Of a DNA stretch of 64,000 nt, positions 16,527 to 26,709 are shown one piece after another. Numbering within the stretch: position 1 is the first letter of the stretch; every line of letters starts with the position of its first letter. The stretch is from assembly GCA_903871935.1 (NCBI GenBank), contig CAIQIQ010000062.1, positions 1 through 64,000 on the forward strand, in the 5' to 3' direction. Both the position numbers and the translations under genes were made by a program. Below the pieces are notes generated by a model, which had not been told where the DNA came from, made no database searches, and saw only the letters and a program-made list of their open reading frames with translations. The DNA is from an uncultured Phycisphaerales bacterium (GTDB lineage: Bacteria; Planctomycetota; Phycisphaerae; Tepidisphaerales; Tepidisphaeraceae).

Positions 16527-18485
16527 CTACCCCGCTGCATGCGCGACCTGTCGGGCGCCCTGCGCAGCTTTACCGACCATGCTCATGTGCAATAGCTGTG
16601 CCGACAGGACCCCAACCAGCGCCATGTTGTCCCGGAAGCCAGATGCCCGGCCGGCCTCGCATTTTTCAACCAGTTTTGCCACAGCCGGTACGTCAAACAG
16701 TCCGGTTTGCCTGATGGCATCCTCACTGAGCATCTCCCTTACATACTCGGGTTGTGCCTTGCCGAAAAAGCTCTCGGCATCAGGAGAACGGTACGGCTGT
16801 TTGGGCCGGTTGGCGATGGTCTCTGGAAGATGCCGACTCATCGCAACGCGGAGAATGTGTTTCTCACGCAGTCCGCGAAGCTTCAGCCTCGCCGGCAGCA
16901 TGTTGGCATATTCCACCACGCGGTGATCCAGGAAGGGGAATCGCCCCTCGACGGCATGCGCCATCGCCATGCGGTCACCCTGCGAACTGAGGATATATCC
17001 GGGCAACAGAAGCGATGTCTCCAAGTACTGCGCCTGCGACAGCGGGCCCCATTGACCGAACTCAGCCGGCAACTGCCCGCTCAGATCCTCCAAGGCGTTG
17101 TAGTCAGAGATCGCGTCGCGCACGTCGTCGCTAAAGAGCTGCTTCAACCGCGAAGTCATCCGCCAACGGGGCAAATGAGAGAAGAACGGGTTGCCAGGAT
17201 CGTCCAGCCCGGCACGGAAGAATGCTTCCAGATATGGCTGAGGCTGTCCCTGCAGACCCACGAGATACGGATATAACTTCCGCAGCAGTCGTGGGCGCAT
17301 CGGGCTGCCAGGCGATCCCGCCCAGAACCGCCGGATCTTTGCCTCTTTGAAGATGTCATACCCCGCCAGGATCTCATCGGCGCCTTCGCCGGTCATGACT
17401 ACCTTGAAGCCGTTCTCGCGCACGTGTTGCGACAGTAACATCAGTGGCGCAGGCGCGGTACGCAGGATGGGACGTTCGGCATGACGGATCACCTGTGGCA
17501 ACAGTCGGCCGATATCATCGCGCGTGCACAGTACGGAGGAGTGCTCCGTTCCCAGTGCCCGGACCAGTTCCTGCTGATATTCCGATTCATCGAACTCCGA
17601 GCTCTCAAACGTGACTGAAAAAGTACGCAGGTGCGATTTGGTGTAGTTGCGGATCAAAGCTGTGGTCACCGAAGAATCGAGACCGCCGCTGAGGTAGGCT
17701 CCCACGGGAACATCTGCCCGCAGACGCAGACGCGTGGCATCGACCAGCAGATCGTGCAGTTCTTCGGCTGCGACAGACTCCGAGATCGGCTTGGCATCGC
17801 CGCGCTTGGGATACTGTAGAGACCAGTAACGTCGAACGGCTATCCGGCCATCCTGATATGTCAGCATATGGCCTGGCGGCAGTTCGCTGACACCGCGAAA
17901 GATCGTTCGCGGCGCAATTGGAGACCAGAATGTGAATGTCTGATCCAGCGCAATCGGGTCGATCTCCAGATCCACTCCGGGGATCGCCGCTAGCGCCTTG
18001 ACCTCTGATGCGAAGGCGAACGTCTGCCCGATCTGCATGTAGTAGACCGGCCGGACGCCCATTCGGTCGCGTGCCAGCACCAGTCGTCGCCGGCGGCTAT
18101 CCCAGATCGCGAAGGCGAAATCGCCGTTGAAGTCGTCGACGCACTGTTCCTGGTTCTGCTCGTAGCTATGGACGATCACCTCTGTGTCGCTGTGCGTACG
18201 GAAGCGATGGCCAGTGGCACGCAAACGCTCTGCCAATTCGACGTAGTTGAAGATCTCACCATTGAAGGTGACCCAGATGCTGCCATCTTCGTTTGCCATG
18301 GGTTGCTGGCCAGATGACAGATCGATGATCGAGAGCCGCGCGTGGGCCAGTCCCACACCAGGATCTATGTGTATCCCCTGCTCATCAGGGCCGCGGTGGC
18401 CGATGGCATCAATCATCCTCTTTAGTAAGACAGTGGCCGACAGATCACCCGGCACTGGTCCGACAAAGCCAGCTATTCCGCACAT
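16527..18485 (-). CDS. AsnB-type asparagine synthase, glutamine-hydrolysing amidotransferase
   Basis: A 652-residue protein starting MCGIAGF, so Cys2 becomes the N-terminal nucleophile of the glutaminase half. The synthetase half has the P-loop-like LSGGLDSSVTTAL near residue 262. A clean ribosome site (AAGGATCG) precedes the ATG. In exopolysaccharide systems paralogues of asparagine synthase are proposed to amidate carboxylated sugars or precursors. The adjacent ACP and ligase fit that kind of pathway. Confidence 0.88.
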   Translation of the reverse strand: MCGIAGFVGPVPGDLSATVLLKRMIDAIGHRGPDEQGIHIDPGVGLAHARLSIIDLSSGQQPMANEDGSIWVTFNGEIFNYVELAERLRATGHRFRTHSDTEVIVHSYEQNQEQCVDDFNGDFAFAIWDSRRRRLVLARDRMGVRPVYYMQIGQTFAFASEVKALAAIPGVDLEIDPIALDQTFTFWSPIAPRTIFRGVSELPPGHMLTYQDGRIAVRRYWSLQYPKRGDAKPISESVAAEELHDLLVDATRLRLRADVPVGAYLSGGLDSSVTTALIRNYTKSHLRTFSVTFESSEFDESEYQQELVRALGTEHSSVLCTRDDIGRLLPQVIRHAERPILRTAPAPLMLLSQHVRENGFKVVMTGEGADEILAGYDIFKEAKIRRFWAGSPGSPMRPRLLRKLYPYLVGLQGQPQPYLEAFFRAGLDDPGNPFFSHLPRWRMTSRLKQLFSDDVRDAISDYNALEDLSGQLPAEFGQWGPLSQAQYLETSLLLPGYILSSQGDRMAMAHAVEGRFPFLDHRVVEYANMLPARLKLRGLREKHILRVAMSRHLPETIANRPKQPYRSPDAESFFGKAQPEYVREMLSEDAIRQTGLFDVPAVAKLVEKCEAGRASGFRDNMALVGVLSAQLLHMSMVGKAAQGARQVAHAAG

Positions 18486-18512
18486 TTAACGATCCTTCTG
18501 CTCTTCAGGCCG

Positions 18513-19712
18513 CTATCCGATGCTCCCCACGCTCTTCGCACCGGCGGGCATCTCCTGCCCGTCAACACGATATCGCACCTTCTTCCACGACGTGCCCGAT
18601 CGGCCTGCTGCATACACATACCATGCCACAGCGGCCGCGGCATTGAGCATCATCAGCGATGCAATGGCGTTGGCCACTCGATTGCGGCCGACCGGCCGCC
18701 AGACCAGCGCCAATACTCCCACACCATACAGCAGCAGTTGAGCCAGCAATGCCTCTCGCAGGAGCAGCTCGGCGGAGACCGTGCACGCGAACAGTGCGCC
18801 AAGCATTGCCCACGGAACCACCAACCGCAGCAGCTTGTGGTTCACCAACGCAAACCACGACGGGTTGCGCAACGGCAGGAGAAGCGTCGGCCGAAGCATC
18901 ACCAATTGCAGATTCCCGCTGAGCGTGCGCACCTTGCGCCGAAACTCATCGCGCGACTTCTCGGGTAACCGGTCATACGCGTACGCGCGCGGCTCATGGA
19001 TAACCCGATAGCCGCGCATCGCCACACCCAGTGGCCAGTACATGTCATCGAGGATCGTCCCTGGAGGAATCGACTCATAGAGGCCCTTGCGCACGGCGGA
19101 AATCGACCCCGAGACCTGCACAGTGGAAAACCGGCGGCTTTCATTGTGGCGGATGAACTTTTCCAGTTTCCAGTACAACCCGACGCCCGCAAGCGTGCCA
19201 TCGTGATTCTCCAGCACCATGTTGCCGCTCACAGCGCCGACCGTCTGGTCGGCGAAGTTCCCGAGCATGCACAAGATCGCATCAGGTGCCCATCGCTGCC
19301 GGGCGTCGGCAAAGACGATGATGTGGTTGCTCGCGGCCGCTACACCGGTATTCAGGGCTGTTGCCTTTCCCATATTGCGCGGCTGCTCGATCACGCGCAA
19401 CTGCGGATGCTTCATCCGTCGGGCCACGACCTCGGTGCCATCGGTAGACCCATCAGAGACGACGATCAACTCACTTTCGGGGTCGAAACGTGCCAAGAGC
19501 TCCAGAAGTTCGTGGATTCGCCGCTCGATGTTGGCAACCTCGTTGTATGCGGCAACCACGATGCTGATGGCCGTGGGTGCGGCGGTGCAACGTCGAACCG
19601 GCCGCGGAAACACTCTCGCCAGGACCCACGCCAACATGGCATAGCCCGCCCAGGCATACGCGATCAGAGCCGTGCAGAATATGAAAGTCCACGCTTGCCA
19701 CGACATGTTCAT
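18513..19712 (-). CDS. Membrane glycosyltransferase, family 2
   Basis: A 399-residue protein with an N-terminal membrane helix, then a GT2 domain (ISIVVAAYNEVANIERR near residue 50, SDGSTDGT near residue 85, FADARQRW near residue 130). The acceptor-loop motif is LDDMYWPLG near residue 230, and several membrane helices form the C-terminus. This is the processive GT2/BcsA-like layout. It overlaps the upstream GT4 gene by four bases (ATGA), so the two are translationally coupled. Confidence 0.85.
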   Translation of the reverse strand: MNMSWQAWTFIFCTALIAYAWAGYAMLAWVLARVFPRPVRRCTAAPTAISIVVAAYNEVANIERRIHELLELLARFDPESELIVVSDGSTDGTEVVARRMKHPQLRVIEQPRNMGKATALNTGVAAASNHIIVFADARQRWAPDAILCMLGNFADQTVGAVSGNMVLENHDGTLAGVGLYWKLEKFIRHNESRRFSTVQVSGSISAVRKGLYESIPPGTILDDMYWPLGVAMRGYRVIHEPRAYAYDRLPEKSRDEFRRKVRTLSGNLQLVMLRPTLLLPLRNPSWFALVNHKLLRLVVPWAMLGALFACTVSAELLLREALLAQLLLYGVGVLALVWRPVGRNRVANAIASLMMLNAAAAVAWYVYAAGRSGTSWKKVRYRVDGQEMPAGAKSVGSIG

Positions 19713-20893
19713 GCCCTCGCCATGGCCAATGGGGGGTACTCGATCGCCGTTTTCGTCTGAGGCAGATCAAGGGTCGCGAGCAGATGCTCATAAGACAAGG
19801 CTTGGGCGGCAAAGCTGAAGTGCTCCTCGACGCGTCTACGCGCAGCGATGCCCATGGGCGCGATGAGGGTACTGCCGGCCAGAATTCTCAGCACTCGGTT
19901 GGCAATCGCCTCCGGGTTTGCTGGCGGCACCAACCAGCCGGTCTTTCCATCCACCACCAACTCCGGGGTCCCGCCAACGGCAGTGGCAACAACGGGGATC
20001 GCGGCGGCCATCGCTTCCAAGACGACATTTGGCATCCCCTCCGTGTGAGAGGACTGGACAAGACAGGCCGCATGCGGAAGCAGTTGATCCACATCCCCGC
20101 GGAACCCGGCGAGCACAAAGCGATCTTTCAGACCCATGGCGTCGATCTGCGCCCGCAATACCTCGGATAAAGGGCCATCTCCGATCAATACGAAGCCCAC
20201 ATCATCCCGCTGATGGCAGACAATATCTGCGGCCTGCACAAGCTGGTCGAATCCCTTCTCCGGACTTAGCCTGCCCACTGCCACCACGATACGCCGCATG
20301 CGACGATGGAACAGCGATCGCAGGAATACTCGGGCCGCAGGGTCAGCCTTGGCAAACCGCGACGTGTCGACCGCATTGCAGATCACGGCGATTCGGTCTT
20401 CGACGACCCCGGCGTTGCGAACCTTGTGTGCCTGGCCTTCTGAGACACAGACCACCCGATCGGCGCAACGCAACACCATGCGATCAACCTGCTCATACAG
20501 ACGCACTTTGCGGGTGGTCCCGGTCCAGCCTCGGGAAACCATGATCACAGGAACCCGCGCCAGACGAGCCGCCGCCAACCCAATGATGTCCGCCTTGTAT
20601 CCGTGCGTCAGCAGGACATCGCAACCCAACGAGCGAATCGCGCCAGCCACTTCCGATATGACGCGAGGCAGATTGGGATAGTTGTGGGCAAGGCGTACCG
20701 CCGGCAGCCCACGATTCTCAACCTGCTGCACGAATGGTTCGGCATTGCCTCGCTCCATCAGGCAGAGAAACGTCGTGGTCAGGTGTGCGGGAATTGCATG
20801 AGCCAGTCCCAGCATCTGGCGTTCAGGGCCGCCATAGAAGGGCGAAGCTGTGAGTTGACCCACGTGCAAGCGCGGCGCATTCCTACCCATCAT
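19709..20893 (-). CDS. Glycosyltransferase, family 4
   Basis: A 394-residue GT-B fold protein. The N-terminal half has the GG-P start FYGGPERQM. The C-terminal half has VGRLSPEKGFDQLVQA near residue 210, the acceptor segment SSHTEGMPNVVLEAMAA near residue 285, and TAVGGTPELV next to it. The preferred start is the ATG at 20893; an in-frame GTG is nine bases upstream. Its substrate is unknown; the cluster contains two more GT4 proteins. Confidence 0.85.
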   Translation of the reverse strand: MMGRNAPRLHVGQLTASPFYGGPERQMLGLAHAIPAHLTTTFLCLMERGNAEPFVQQVENRGLPAVRLAHNYPNLPRVISEVAGAIRSLGCDVLLTHGYKADIIGLAAARLARVPVIMVSRGWTGTTRKVRLYEQVDRMVLRCADRVVCVSEGQAHKVRNAGVVEDRIAVICNAVDTSRFAKADPAARVFLRSLFHRRMRRIVVAVGRLSPEKGFDQLVQAADIVCHQRDDVGFVLIGDGPLSEVLRAQIDAMGLKDRFVLAGFRGDVDQLLPHAACLVQSSHTEGMPNVVLEAMAAAIPVVATAVGGTPELVVDGKTGWLVPPANPEAIANRVLRILAGSTLIAPMGIAARRRVEEHFSFAAQALSYEHLLATLDLPQTKTAIEYPPLAMARA

Positions 20894-20938
20894 GTCTGCC
20901 ACCAGTCCCTTGCATGCCTGAGCATGCTTGACTTAACG

Positions 20939-22219
20939 CTACGTGTCGACATCCACAGCTACGTCCAGCGGCACGTCCATGCGTATGACTTTTTGACCGA
21001 CCTCATCGGCATCTTGCCGCAGCAGCTTCTCCCAGACACACTCCAGCCGGTCTGCCAACACATCCCAGTCATACTGCTGCAGGGCTAGCCTCTTGGCCGT
21101 CTGCGCCATCTGCTGCATTGCGCCGGGATTCCCTATGGCCCACAGTAGTGCGGGCGCGAACCGCGGAACTTCCCGCACCAGCAGGTCGCGTCCAGACTGA
21201 ACGGTCAAACCTTCACAGCCGACCTCGGTGGACACCACAGGCAAACCACAGGCCATCGCCTCAAGAATCTTTAGACGCGATCCTCCCCCGATCCGCAGCG
21301 GAACTGCCATAACCGTCGCCGAAGCCAGGTACGGCCGAACATCAGGAACATCGGCGAAAAGGTGCACGCCGGGCGATTCAATTGCCGCTCGGCGCAGCCA
21401 GTCTGGCGGCTTTCGCCCAACCAGCCACAACTTTGCCTGGGGACGTTGCCGCCTCAATTCTGGAAACAATTGCGTGAGCAGCAAGCGAATCGCATCCTGA
21501 TTCGGGCGCCAATCGAGGCTGCCCAGGAACAGGATGGTCTGCTCTTCCCGAGGCCCCTTTGCCTGCTCGAAAAATGGTCGATCAATTCCATTTTCAACCA
21601 CCCAGGTCTGGCGGAGATCGAATAGCTCACTGGCCAACCGAGCATCCTCACGGCTGACACATACCACGCCATCTGCCCGGCGCAGTAGGGACCGTTCATA
21701 GGACATGAACTTTCGCCACTGCTGCCGCAGGTAGAGTCGACGCAGGGCGTTTGGTTCGTTTTCGCAATACCGCTGCCAGATCAACGACTCAATGTTGTGC
21801 GCCATCACCAGCGAACGACATTTCGCGCCGGGCGGCAGAGCATCGGCATAGGCCAGCCACTCGAACTGGAACAGGTCGGCCCTCTGTTCGCGCGCCAAAG
21901 TTTGCACCATGGTGCGCACCGCGAAGCTGTTATGGGAAGCCGCCGCGTAAGGCACTGATGAGAACACGTTTGCCGCCAGACGCGCGCAGAATCTTACACC
22001 TCGTTTGCGCTGCGATGCGCGGTCGGCTACTACAACCTTGATGTGATGATCCTGCAGGTATTCAGTCGCCGCTGCCGTTCCGGGGGCGTCGTCATGGCCG
22101 CGACAGACGTAGACGATTTCATGTCGCGCCGCCAGTCGCAGCATCAGGTTCAGGGTGCGGATCCGATTTCCGGCATCGGCCGGGTACGGCAGCGACTCAT
22201 TGACGATCACAACACGCAT
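20939..22219 (-). CDS. Glycosyltransferase, family 4
   Basis: A 426-residue GT4 protein. The N-terminus is MRVVIVNESLPYPADAGNRI. The sugar-nucleotide half has FLGSLDWRPNQDAIRLL near residue 232 and PLRIGGGSRLKILEAMACG near residue 315. It begins 31 bases after the GT4 gene at 22250 and has a GAGGAG ribosome site. It probably adds one residue to the repeat unit. Confidence 0.85.
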   Translation of the reverse strand: MRVVIVNESLPYPADAGNRIRTLNLMLRLAARHEIVYVCRGHDDAPGTAAATEYLQDHHIKVVVADRASQRKRGVRFCARLAANVFSSVPYAAASHNSFAVRTMVQTLAREQRADLFQFEWLAYADALPPGAKCRSLVMAHNIESLIWQRYCENEPNALRRLYLRQQWRKFMSYERSLLRRADGVVCVSREDARLASELFDLRQTWVVENGIDRPFFEQAKGPREEQTILFLGSLDWRPNQDAIRLLLTQLFPELRRQRPQAKLWLVGRKPPDWLRRAAIESPGVHLFADVPDVRPYLASATVMAVPLRIGGGSRLKILEAMACGLPVVSTEVGCEGLTVQSGRDLLVREVPRFAPALLWAIGNPGAMQQMAQTAKRLALQQYDWDVLADRLECVWEKLLRQDADEVGQKVIRMDVPLDVAVDVDT

Positions 22220-22249
22220 TAAGGCTCCTCAATTGGAACAGTTCCGGTC

Positions 22250-23395
22250 TCAGCCGTAGAGTTTCGTGTGATCATGAAGCATCCCGGCAAGGTTGTATTC
22301 GCTCTCCACAAGTCGCCTCCCTTGTTGTCCAAGTTGGCGTGCCCGAGTCCTGTCGCACAGAAGCGATGCAATTGCGTCGGCCAGAGCCTTTGTGTCGCCT
22401 GCATCGACCAACAGTCCGGTCCTTCCATCGTTCACGACCAGCGGCAGATCGCCGACACGCGTTGCCACCACCGGGCGCGAGGCGGCCATCGCCTCAAGCA
22501 CCGCGATCGGCAGTCCCTCCCGGTCTGAGCACAGCACAAACACATCGCATGCGGCCAGAATCGAAGGGATATCACGCCGGACACCCAACATCCGCACCCG
22601 TTGCCGCAGGCCAAGTTCACTAACGTGGCTTTCGATGGTCTTTTGCTCAATTCCCTCACCGACGATCAGCAGGCGGGCATCCGGCAGCTTCGCCGCCACC
22701 TGCCCAAATGCGCCCAGCAGAAGGCGATGGTTCTTCTCCGGATAGAGCCGGGCAACAATGACCGCCACCTGATCTTCCGGCCTCAGCTCGAGTTGCTCCC
22801 TTGCGGCTGCGGCATCCAACTCGAAGCGCGACAGGTCGACGGCTGCGCGAATGACCTGCAATTTGCGCTGCGATATCCCGACCTTCTTGCTGAGCACCTG
22901 CTGGCCATCGCTGCCTATCGCCGTAACGCGATAGCATAGGCGCGACATCGCCTTCAGCGCCGCGCGAAGATGCCATCGTTTGTACACTTCGATGGAGTGC
23001 TCGGTATGAATAATCCGGATTCGCAGCAGTTTGGCGGCAATGAGGCTGTAGAAGAGCTGGTTGAAGTGGTGCGTGTGAATGACATCAACCTTCTCCCGTC
23101 TGAAAAGCTCGAACATCCTCCACATCAACCGCCAGTCGATCCCCGGGTGGCGATTCATCACGGTCCAGGGGATGCCGCGTCGCGAGATCTCGCTTTCCAA
23201 TGCACCGCCCTGGTCCAAGCCGCACATCACCGACCGGTATCTGCCGGAATCCAAGCCTGATGCGATGGTCAACGCATAGGTCTCGGCCCCCCCGGCGACC
23301 AGCGACCATGTCACCTGCATCACGCACCGTCGTGGTTGCTCGGCTGCGTCCGAGGTACCGGTCATCACACCCGGCAATGTGGAAAGGGTTGTCAT
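22250..23395 (-). CDS. Glycosyltransferase, family 4
   Basis: A 381-residue GT4 protein. The N-terminal half contains GGAETYALTIASGL. HTHHFNQLFYSLIAAK near residue 108 and HTEHSIEVYKRW follow it. The donor-binding half carries VARLYPEKNHRLLLGAFG near residue 210 and the conserved CSDREGLPIAVLEAMAAS near residue 293. A good ribosome site (AGAGGAGC) precedes the ATG. Confidence 0.87.
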   Translation of the reverse strand: MTTLSTLPGVMTGTSDAAEQPRRCVMQVTWSLVAGGAETYALTIASGLDSGRYRSVMCGLDQGGALESEISRRGIPWTVMNRHPGIDWRLMWRMFELFRREKVDVIHTHHFNQLFYSLIAAKLLRIRIIHTEHSIEVYKRWHLRAALKAMSRLCYRVTAIGSDGQQVLSKKVGISQRKLQVIRAAVDLSRFELDAAAAREQLELRPEDQVAVIVARLYPEKNHRLLLGAFGQVAAKLPDARLLIVGEGIEQKTIESHVSELGLRQRVRMLGVRRDIPSILAACDVFVLCSDREGLPIAVLEAMAASRPVVATRVGDLPLVVNDGRTGLLVDAGDTKALADAIASLLCDRTRARQLGQQGRRLVESEYNLAGMLHDHTKLYG

Positions 23396-23447
23396 TGCTC
23401 CTCTGTTCTGCTGTTCCTGACCTCAAGCTGACTTCGCTACGCCATCG

Positions 23448-24737
23448 CTAACGCGCTGGCAGCGTTGCGGCCGCCACCTGTCCAACCACTGCAGCCACCG
23501 CCCCGATATCCCATTGAGATCGAACCTTCCCGTAATAATCGTCCATCACGCTTTTCACCTGCTGCCCGGCTCCAATTGCGGCGCTGCTAACCGCTGGCCG
23601 GAACCGCTGGATGTCAACACCTGGTTCCGCAATGCGGGAATTGCGATCCATCCCTGTCGCCTCACGCCACTGCGCCAGCGACCAGTCGCGGTTCAGTGAT
23701 GCATCGGCGCTTATCTCCCGCACGATTCGCACTTCCTTGGGTCCCCAAAACAGGTTGTGATCGGAATCGGGAAGCCCCGCGGCGTTCTTGATAAACATCG
23801 CCGGCCGCTTTCCCGAGCCGCCGATGATATTGTTTCGCAGGACCACCTTCTCAGCCGGAACCTCACGCTCATTGGTCACGATCCAGATTGACGCCTGGCC
23901 GCTCTTGGCCGTGTCCAGCAAGGTGTTGTTCACAAACGAGATGTTCTGCCCGCTGTAGGTTCCCAGCCCTGCCGTTTGCGTATCGACGATAATGTTGTTC
24001 TGCGCCGTGCAGTTGATGGCCTCAAAGCGGGCCTGATCGCGCATGTACTCAGGATCGGTGTCCTGACCCAGGAGGATGCCCCCATGGCCCGTGTGCCGGA
24101 CAAGACAGCGCTCGACCAGACCATCGCGCGTGCCACCCTTGAAGTAAATGCCGTTGGTCGCCGTTTGTTCGATGACACATCCGCGGATGAGCACCTTCAC
24201 CGAGGCGATGATGTCAATCCCTTCGGCGTTGTCATGCTGCTGCAGACCCGTCGGCCCGATCTGGCAGTACTCGATCTTCAGATCGTCCGCGCGATAGGAC
24301 TTGACAGCATCGGCCGCCGTTGAAGAAATCGTGCAGTTGCGAATCGTCACCCCGCGCACGGGAGTGTCATCCTCGGGCTCGATCTTCACCCCGTAGAAGC
24401 CTCCCTGAAGGATCAGATCCTGTAATTGCACGCCGCTGGCCAGGATGTGAACCACGGCAGGTTTATCTGCCGGAGCGATCAGGACCGGTCGCTGCCCGGC
24501 GACTCCCGCGAGTTTCAGTGCGTGCTTGTCTAGACGCAGAGGTTCGGTGAGCTGGTAACGTCCGGCGGACACCACGATCGTGTCTCCTTCACTTGCTGCC
24601 CCGATCGCAGTCGAAACATCCGTGAAACGGCCGCTGCCGTCCGGGCTGACGATCAGAACGTCTGCGGACGAGCTCGTCGCGATTACGGCCACTACGGCAG
24701 AGGACAAGCAGCCTGACCACATTACGCGGCGATTCAT
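23448..24737 (-). CDS. Secreted right-handed beta-helix protein
   Basis: A 429-residue protein with a signal peptide of about 25 residues from the ATG at 24737, which has AAAGGGGG upstream; a longer frame from 24794 lacks one. A DUF1565-like start (LIVSPDGSGRFTDVSTAI) is followed by repeated short strands such as ITIRNCTISS and LIRGCVIEQTATNGIYFKGG. The pattern matches the parallel beta-helix of pectate-lyase/NosD-like proteins. Within a polysaccharide cluster it may be a lyase, epimerase-like enzyme or surface binder; catalytic residues could not be assigned. Confidence 0.8.
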   Translation of the reverse strand: MNRRVMWSGCLSSAVVAVIATSSSADVLIVSPDGSGRFTDVSTAIGAASEGDTIVVSAGRYQLTEPLRLDKHALKLAGVAGQRPVLIAPADKPAVVHILASGVQLQDLILQGGFYGVKIEPEDDTPVRGVTIRNCTISSTAADAVKSYRADDLKIEYCQIGPTGLQQHDNAEGIDIIASVKVLIRGCVIEQTATNGIYFKGGTRDGLVERCLVRHTGHGGILLGQDTDPEYMRDQARFEAINCTAQNNIIVDTQTAGLGTYSGQNISFVNNTLLDTAKSGQASIWIVTNEREVPAEKVVLRNNIIGGSGKRPAMFIKNAAGLPDSDHNLFWGPKEVRIVREISADASLNRDWSLAQWREATGMDRNSRIAEPGVDIQRFRPAVSSAAIGAGQQVKSVMDDYYGKVRSQWDIGAVAAVVGQVAAATLPAR

Positions 24738-24762
24738 GAGAACCCCCTTTTCCTTCCTCCGT

Positions 24763-25695
24763 TCACTTACGCAAATACCGCGCCAACCAGCCACAGCCCA
24801 AACCTTCGATCACCGCGCGAGCGCCAAGCCGGCTCAGGTGTCCGTTACCAACGTCAACGCGTCGCAGTTGCAGCAGATCGTCGCCACGATGCACCGCCCC
24901 CGGCAATGTGGTGGTCGCCGCGTAATACCCTGCGGCCCTGATCTCCTCGATCGCGTCAGCAGATATGTTCTGGAATTTGCCCCATGGGAAGCAGAAGCAA
25001 CGTGGCCGCTCGCCCAGTTCCCGCTGCAGGTCCCGCATCGAACCCATCAGTTCGCGCTGGATGGTGCTCCGGTCAGCGCTGCCCAGGTCCGCATGGTCCA
25101 CGGTGTGTGAGCCGATCTCCATCCCCGCCTGCTGCATCTGCCGCAGTTCATCCCATGAGAGTTTCCCCCAATCTTCGCGTGCTGATTGCCCGTGCTGCTG
25201 TGCCGCATGATCGTGCGGAAAGACGCGATCCGAACCAATGTATCCCGTGGCGACAAAGAATGTTGCCGGTACCTTGGCTTGCTCCAGCACCGGCAATGCA
25301 ACCAGGTAGTTATCGCGGTAGCCATCGTCGAACGTAATCACGGCAATCTTGCCGCGAATCGGCCTCCCGCTCTGCAGCAGCTCGACCATCTGGTATGTGG
25401 TCATGCATCGGTAGTGCCGCCGTAGATACGCCACCTCGCGGCGGAATTCGCGTGCGGGTTTGCTCACAAAATCCACCCATCCGACACGATGGTAATAGAG
25501 GATCACAATCCGGCTGCGGCCCAGCAGCCATAGCACCGCATCGCGCAGCAGCACCCACCCGCAGCAGAGGTAGCAGGTGAACAGCACCTGCTTCAGCAGG
25601 TGTCGGAGGACCAGCCTGCCTCCTCTGGCCGGTGGCGGGACATCCCACTCGCCGGCAAGACGAAGCAGGCTTGAGGCTTCAAGCCCCTGATTCAT
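24763..25695 (-). CDS. Polysaccharide deacetylase with N-terminal membrane segment
   Basis: A 310-residue carbohydrate-esterase-4 protein. An N-terminal hydrophobic segment (residues 33-57) precedes the NodB domain. The catalytic Asp-Asp is in VITFDDGYRDN near residue 117. The metal motif H-x3-H is SHTVDHADL near residue 194. The later FCFPWGK also fits the family. A strong GGGAGGG ribosome site precedes the ATG. It probably removes acetyl groups from the polymer or its precursor at the membrane. Confidence 0.87.
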   Translation of the reverse strand: MNQGLEASSLLRLAGEWDVPPPARGGRLVLRHLLKQVLFTCYLCCGWVLLRDAVLWLLGRSRIVILYYHRVGWVDFVSKPAREFRREVAYLRRHYRCMTTYQMVELLQSGRPIRGKIAVITFDDGYRDNYLVALPVLEQAKVPATFFVATGYIGSDRVFPHDHAAQQHGQSAREDWGKLSWDELRQMQQAGMEIGSHTVDHADLGSADRSTIQRELMGSMRDLQRELGERPRCFCFPWGKFQNISADAIEEIRAAGYYAATTTLPGAVHRGDDLLQLRRVDVGNGHLSRLGARAVIEGLGCGWLARYLRK

Positions 25696-25706
25696 TCGTT
25701 CCCTCC

Positions 25707-26708
25707 CTATGCGAAAATCCGCGGCAGCGTCACCATCGCTTCGAAATGCTCCAGTGGCGCTCCGGCATCAACTGATACGCGCCGCACATCGTATCGATCA
25801 AACGGCGCCGGAAGGTTCATCCCACCATAATAACTGAACGCGTATTCCACATTTGCATCAGCGAGACAGGCACGGGTATCGCAATTGAAGGCATCGGGTT
25901 TACCTCGCGGGTAGGAGAACACGCGCATCGGCACCTTGAGGTGTTGCTCCACCGCACGGGCACAGCCTGTGATCTCCCTCGCTTGCTCAGGGCGCGTCAG
26001 GAAAGAGAGAATCGGGTGATGAACCGTGTGCCCACCGACCACCATGCCGGCCTCGTGCAGGTTCCTGACCATATCCCAGTTCATCCACACCTCTTGCGCC
26101 AGCGACGCGGGCGCCCGGCCTGAACCTGTGGCTTCGGCCATAACATCCAGAAAGCGATCTACGAGATCGGGCGTTCGATGTCTGCAGATGGCCAGGAGCG
26201 AATCAATCGCCTGTTGCCGATCGGGCTCCCCGAGGGTCAGACATGCCGGCAGCATCGCTGTCGGACCGATAAACTGGCGGGCACTGGTTCGCACCATCCA
26301 GGCGATCTCATCCCACCAGGAAAGCCTGGTCCGATCCATAAATCCCGTGGCGATAAAGAACACTGCTTTCAGATTCGCCGCCCGCAGCAGCGGCAGCGCG
26401 ATATCGTGATTGTCCCGATACCCATCATCAAAGGTGATCATTGCATAGTTGCCACGTCCCCACCTGGGCAAATCCTTGATATCAGCCGGAAGGATGACAT
26501 CACACTCCTTCTTCAGAAACTCCAGTTGCCGTTCGAACGCCTCGGGCGTGGCACTGAAGACGCCGCGATCGAACTCGCACTCAGCGGGATAGCCGATGCG
26601 ATGGTAGTTCAGCGCGACAAAGCCGCGATGGCCTCCTGTGTGGCGCAGAAGGGTACCCAATCCGCTTCGACCCAGAACGTAGCTTGCCAATACGGACTTG
26701 CTGACCAC
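25707..26708 (-). CDS. Polysaccharide deacetylase, second copy
   Basis: A 333-residue carbohydrate-esterase-4 protein. The GTG at 26708 is chosen because a perfect AGGAGG lies six bases before it; the upstream open frame overlaps the previous gene and has no ribosome site. The NodB motifs are MITFDDGYRDN near residue 91, GHTVHHPILSF near residue 222 and VFSYPRGKPDAF near residue 260. It is larger than its neighbour, with an insertion around WWDEIAWMV, and resembles cluster-associated deacetylases in exosortase-type EPS loci. It starts two bases after the upstream stop, indicating coupling. Confidence 0.87.
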   Translation of the reverse strand: MVSKSVLASYVLGRSGLGTLLRHTGGHRGFVALNYHRIGYPAECEFDRGVFSATPEAFERQLEFLKKECDVILPADIKDLPRWGRGNYAMITFDDGYRDNHDIALPLLRAANLKAVFFIATGFMDRTRLSWWDEIAWMVRTSARQFIGPTAMLPACLTLGEPDRQQAIDSLLAICRHRTPDLVDRFLDVMAEATGSGRAPASLAQEVWMNWDMVRNLHEAGMVVGGHTVHHPILSFLTRPEQAREITGCARAVEQHLKVPMRVFSYPRGKPDAFNCDTRACLADANVEYAFSYYGGMNLPAPFDRYDVRRVSVDAGAPLEHFEAMVTLPRIFA

Positions 26709-26709
26709 G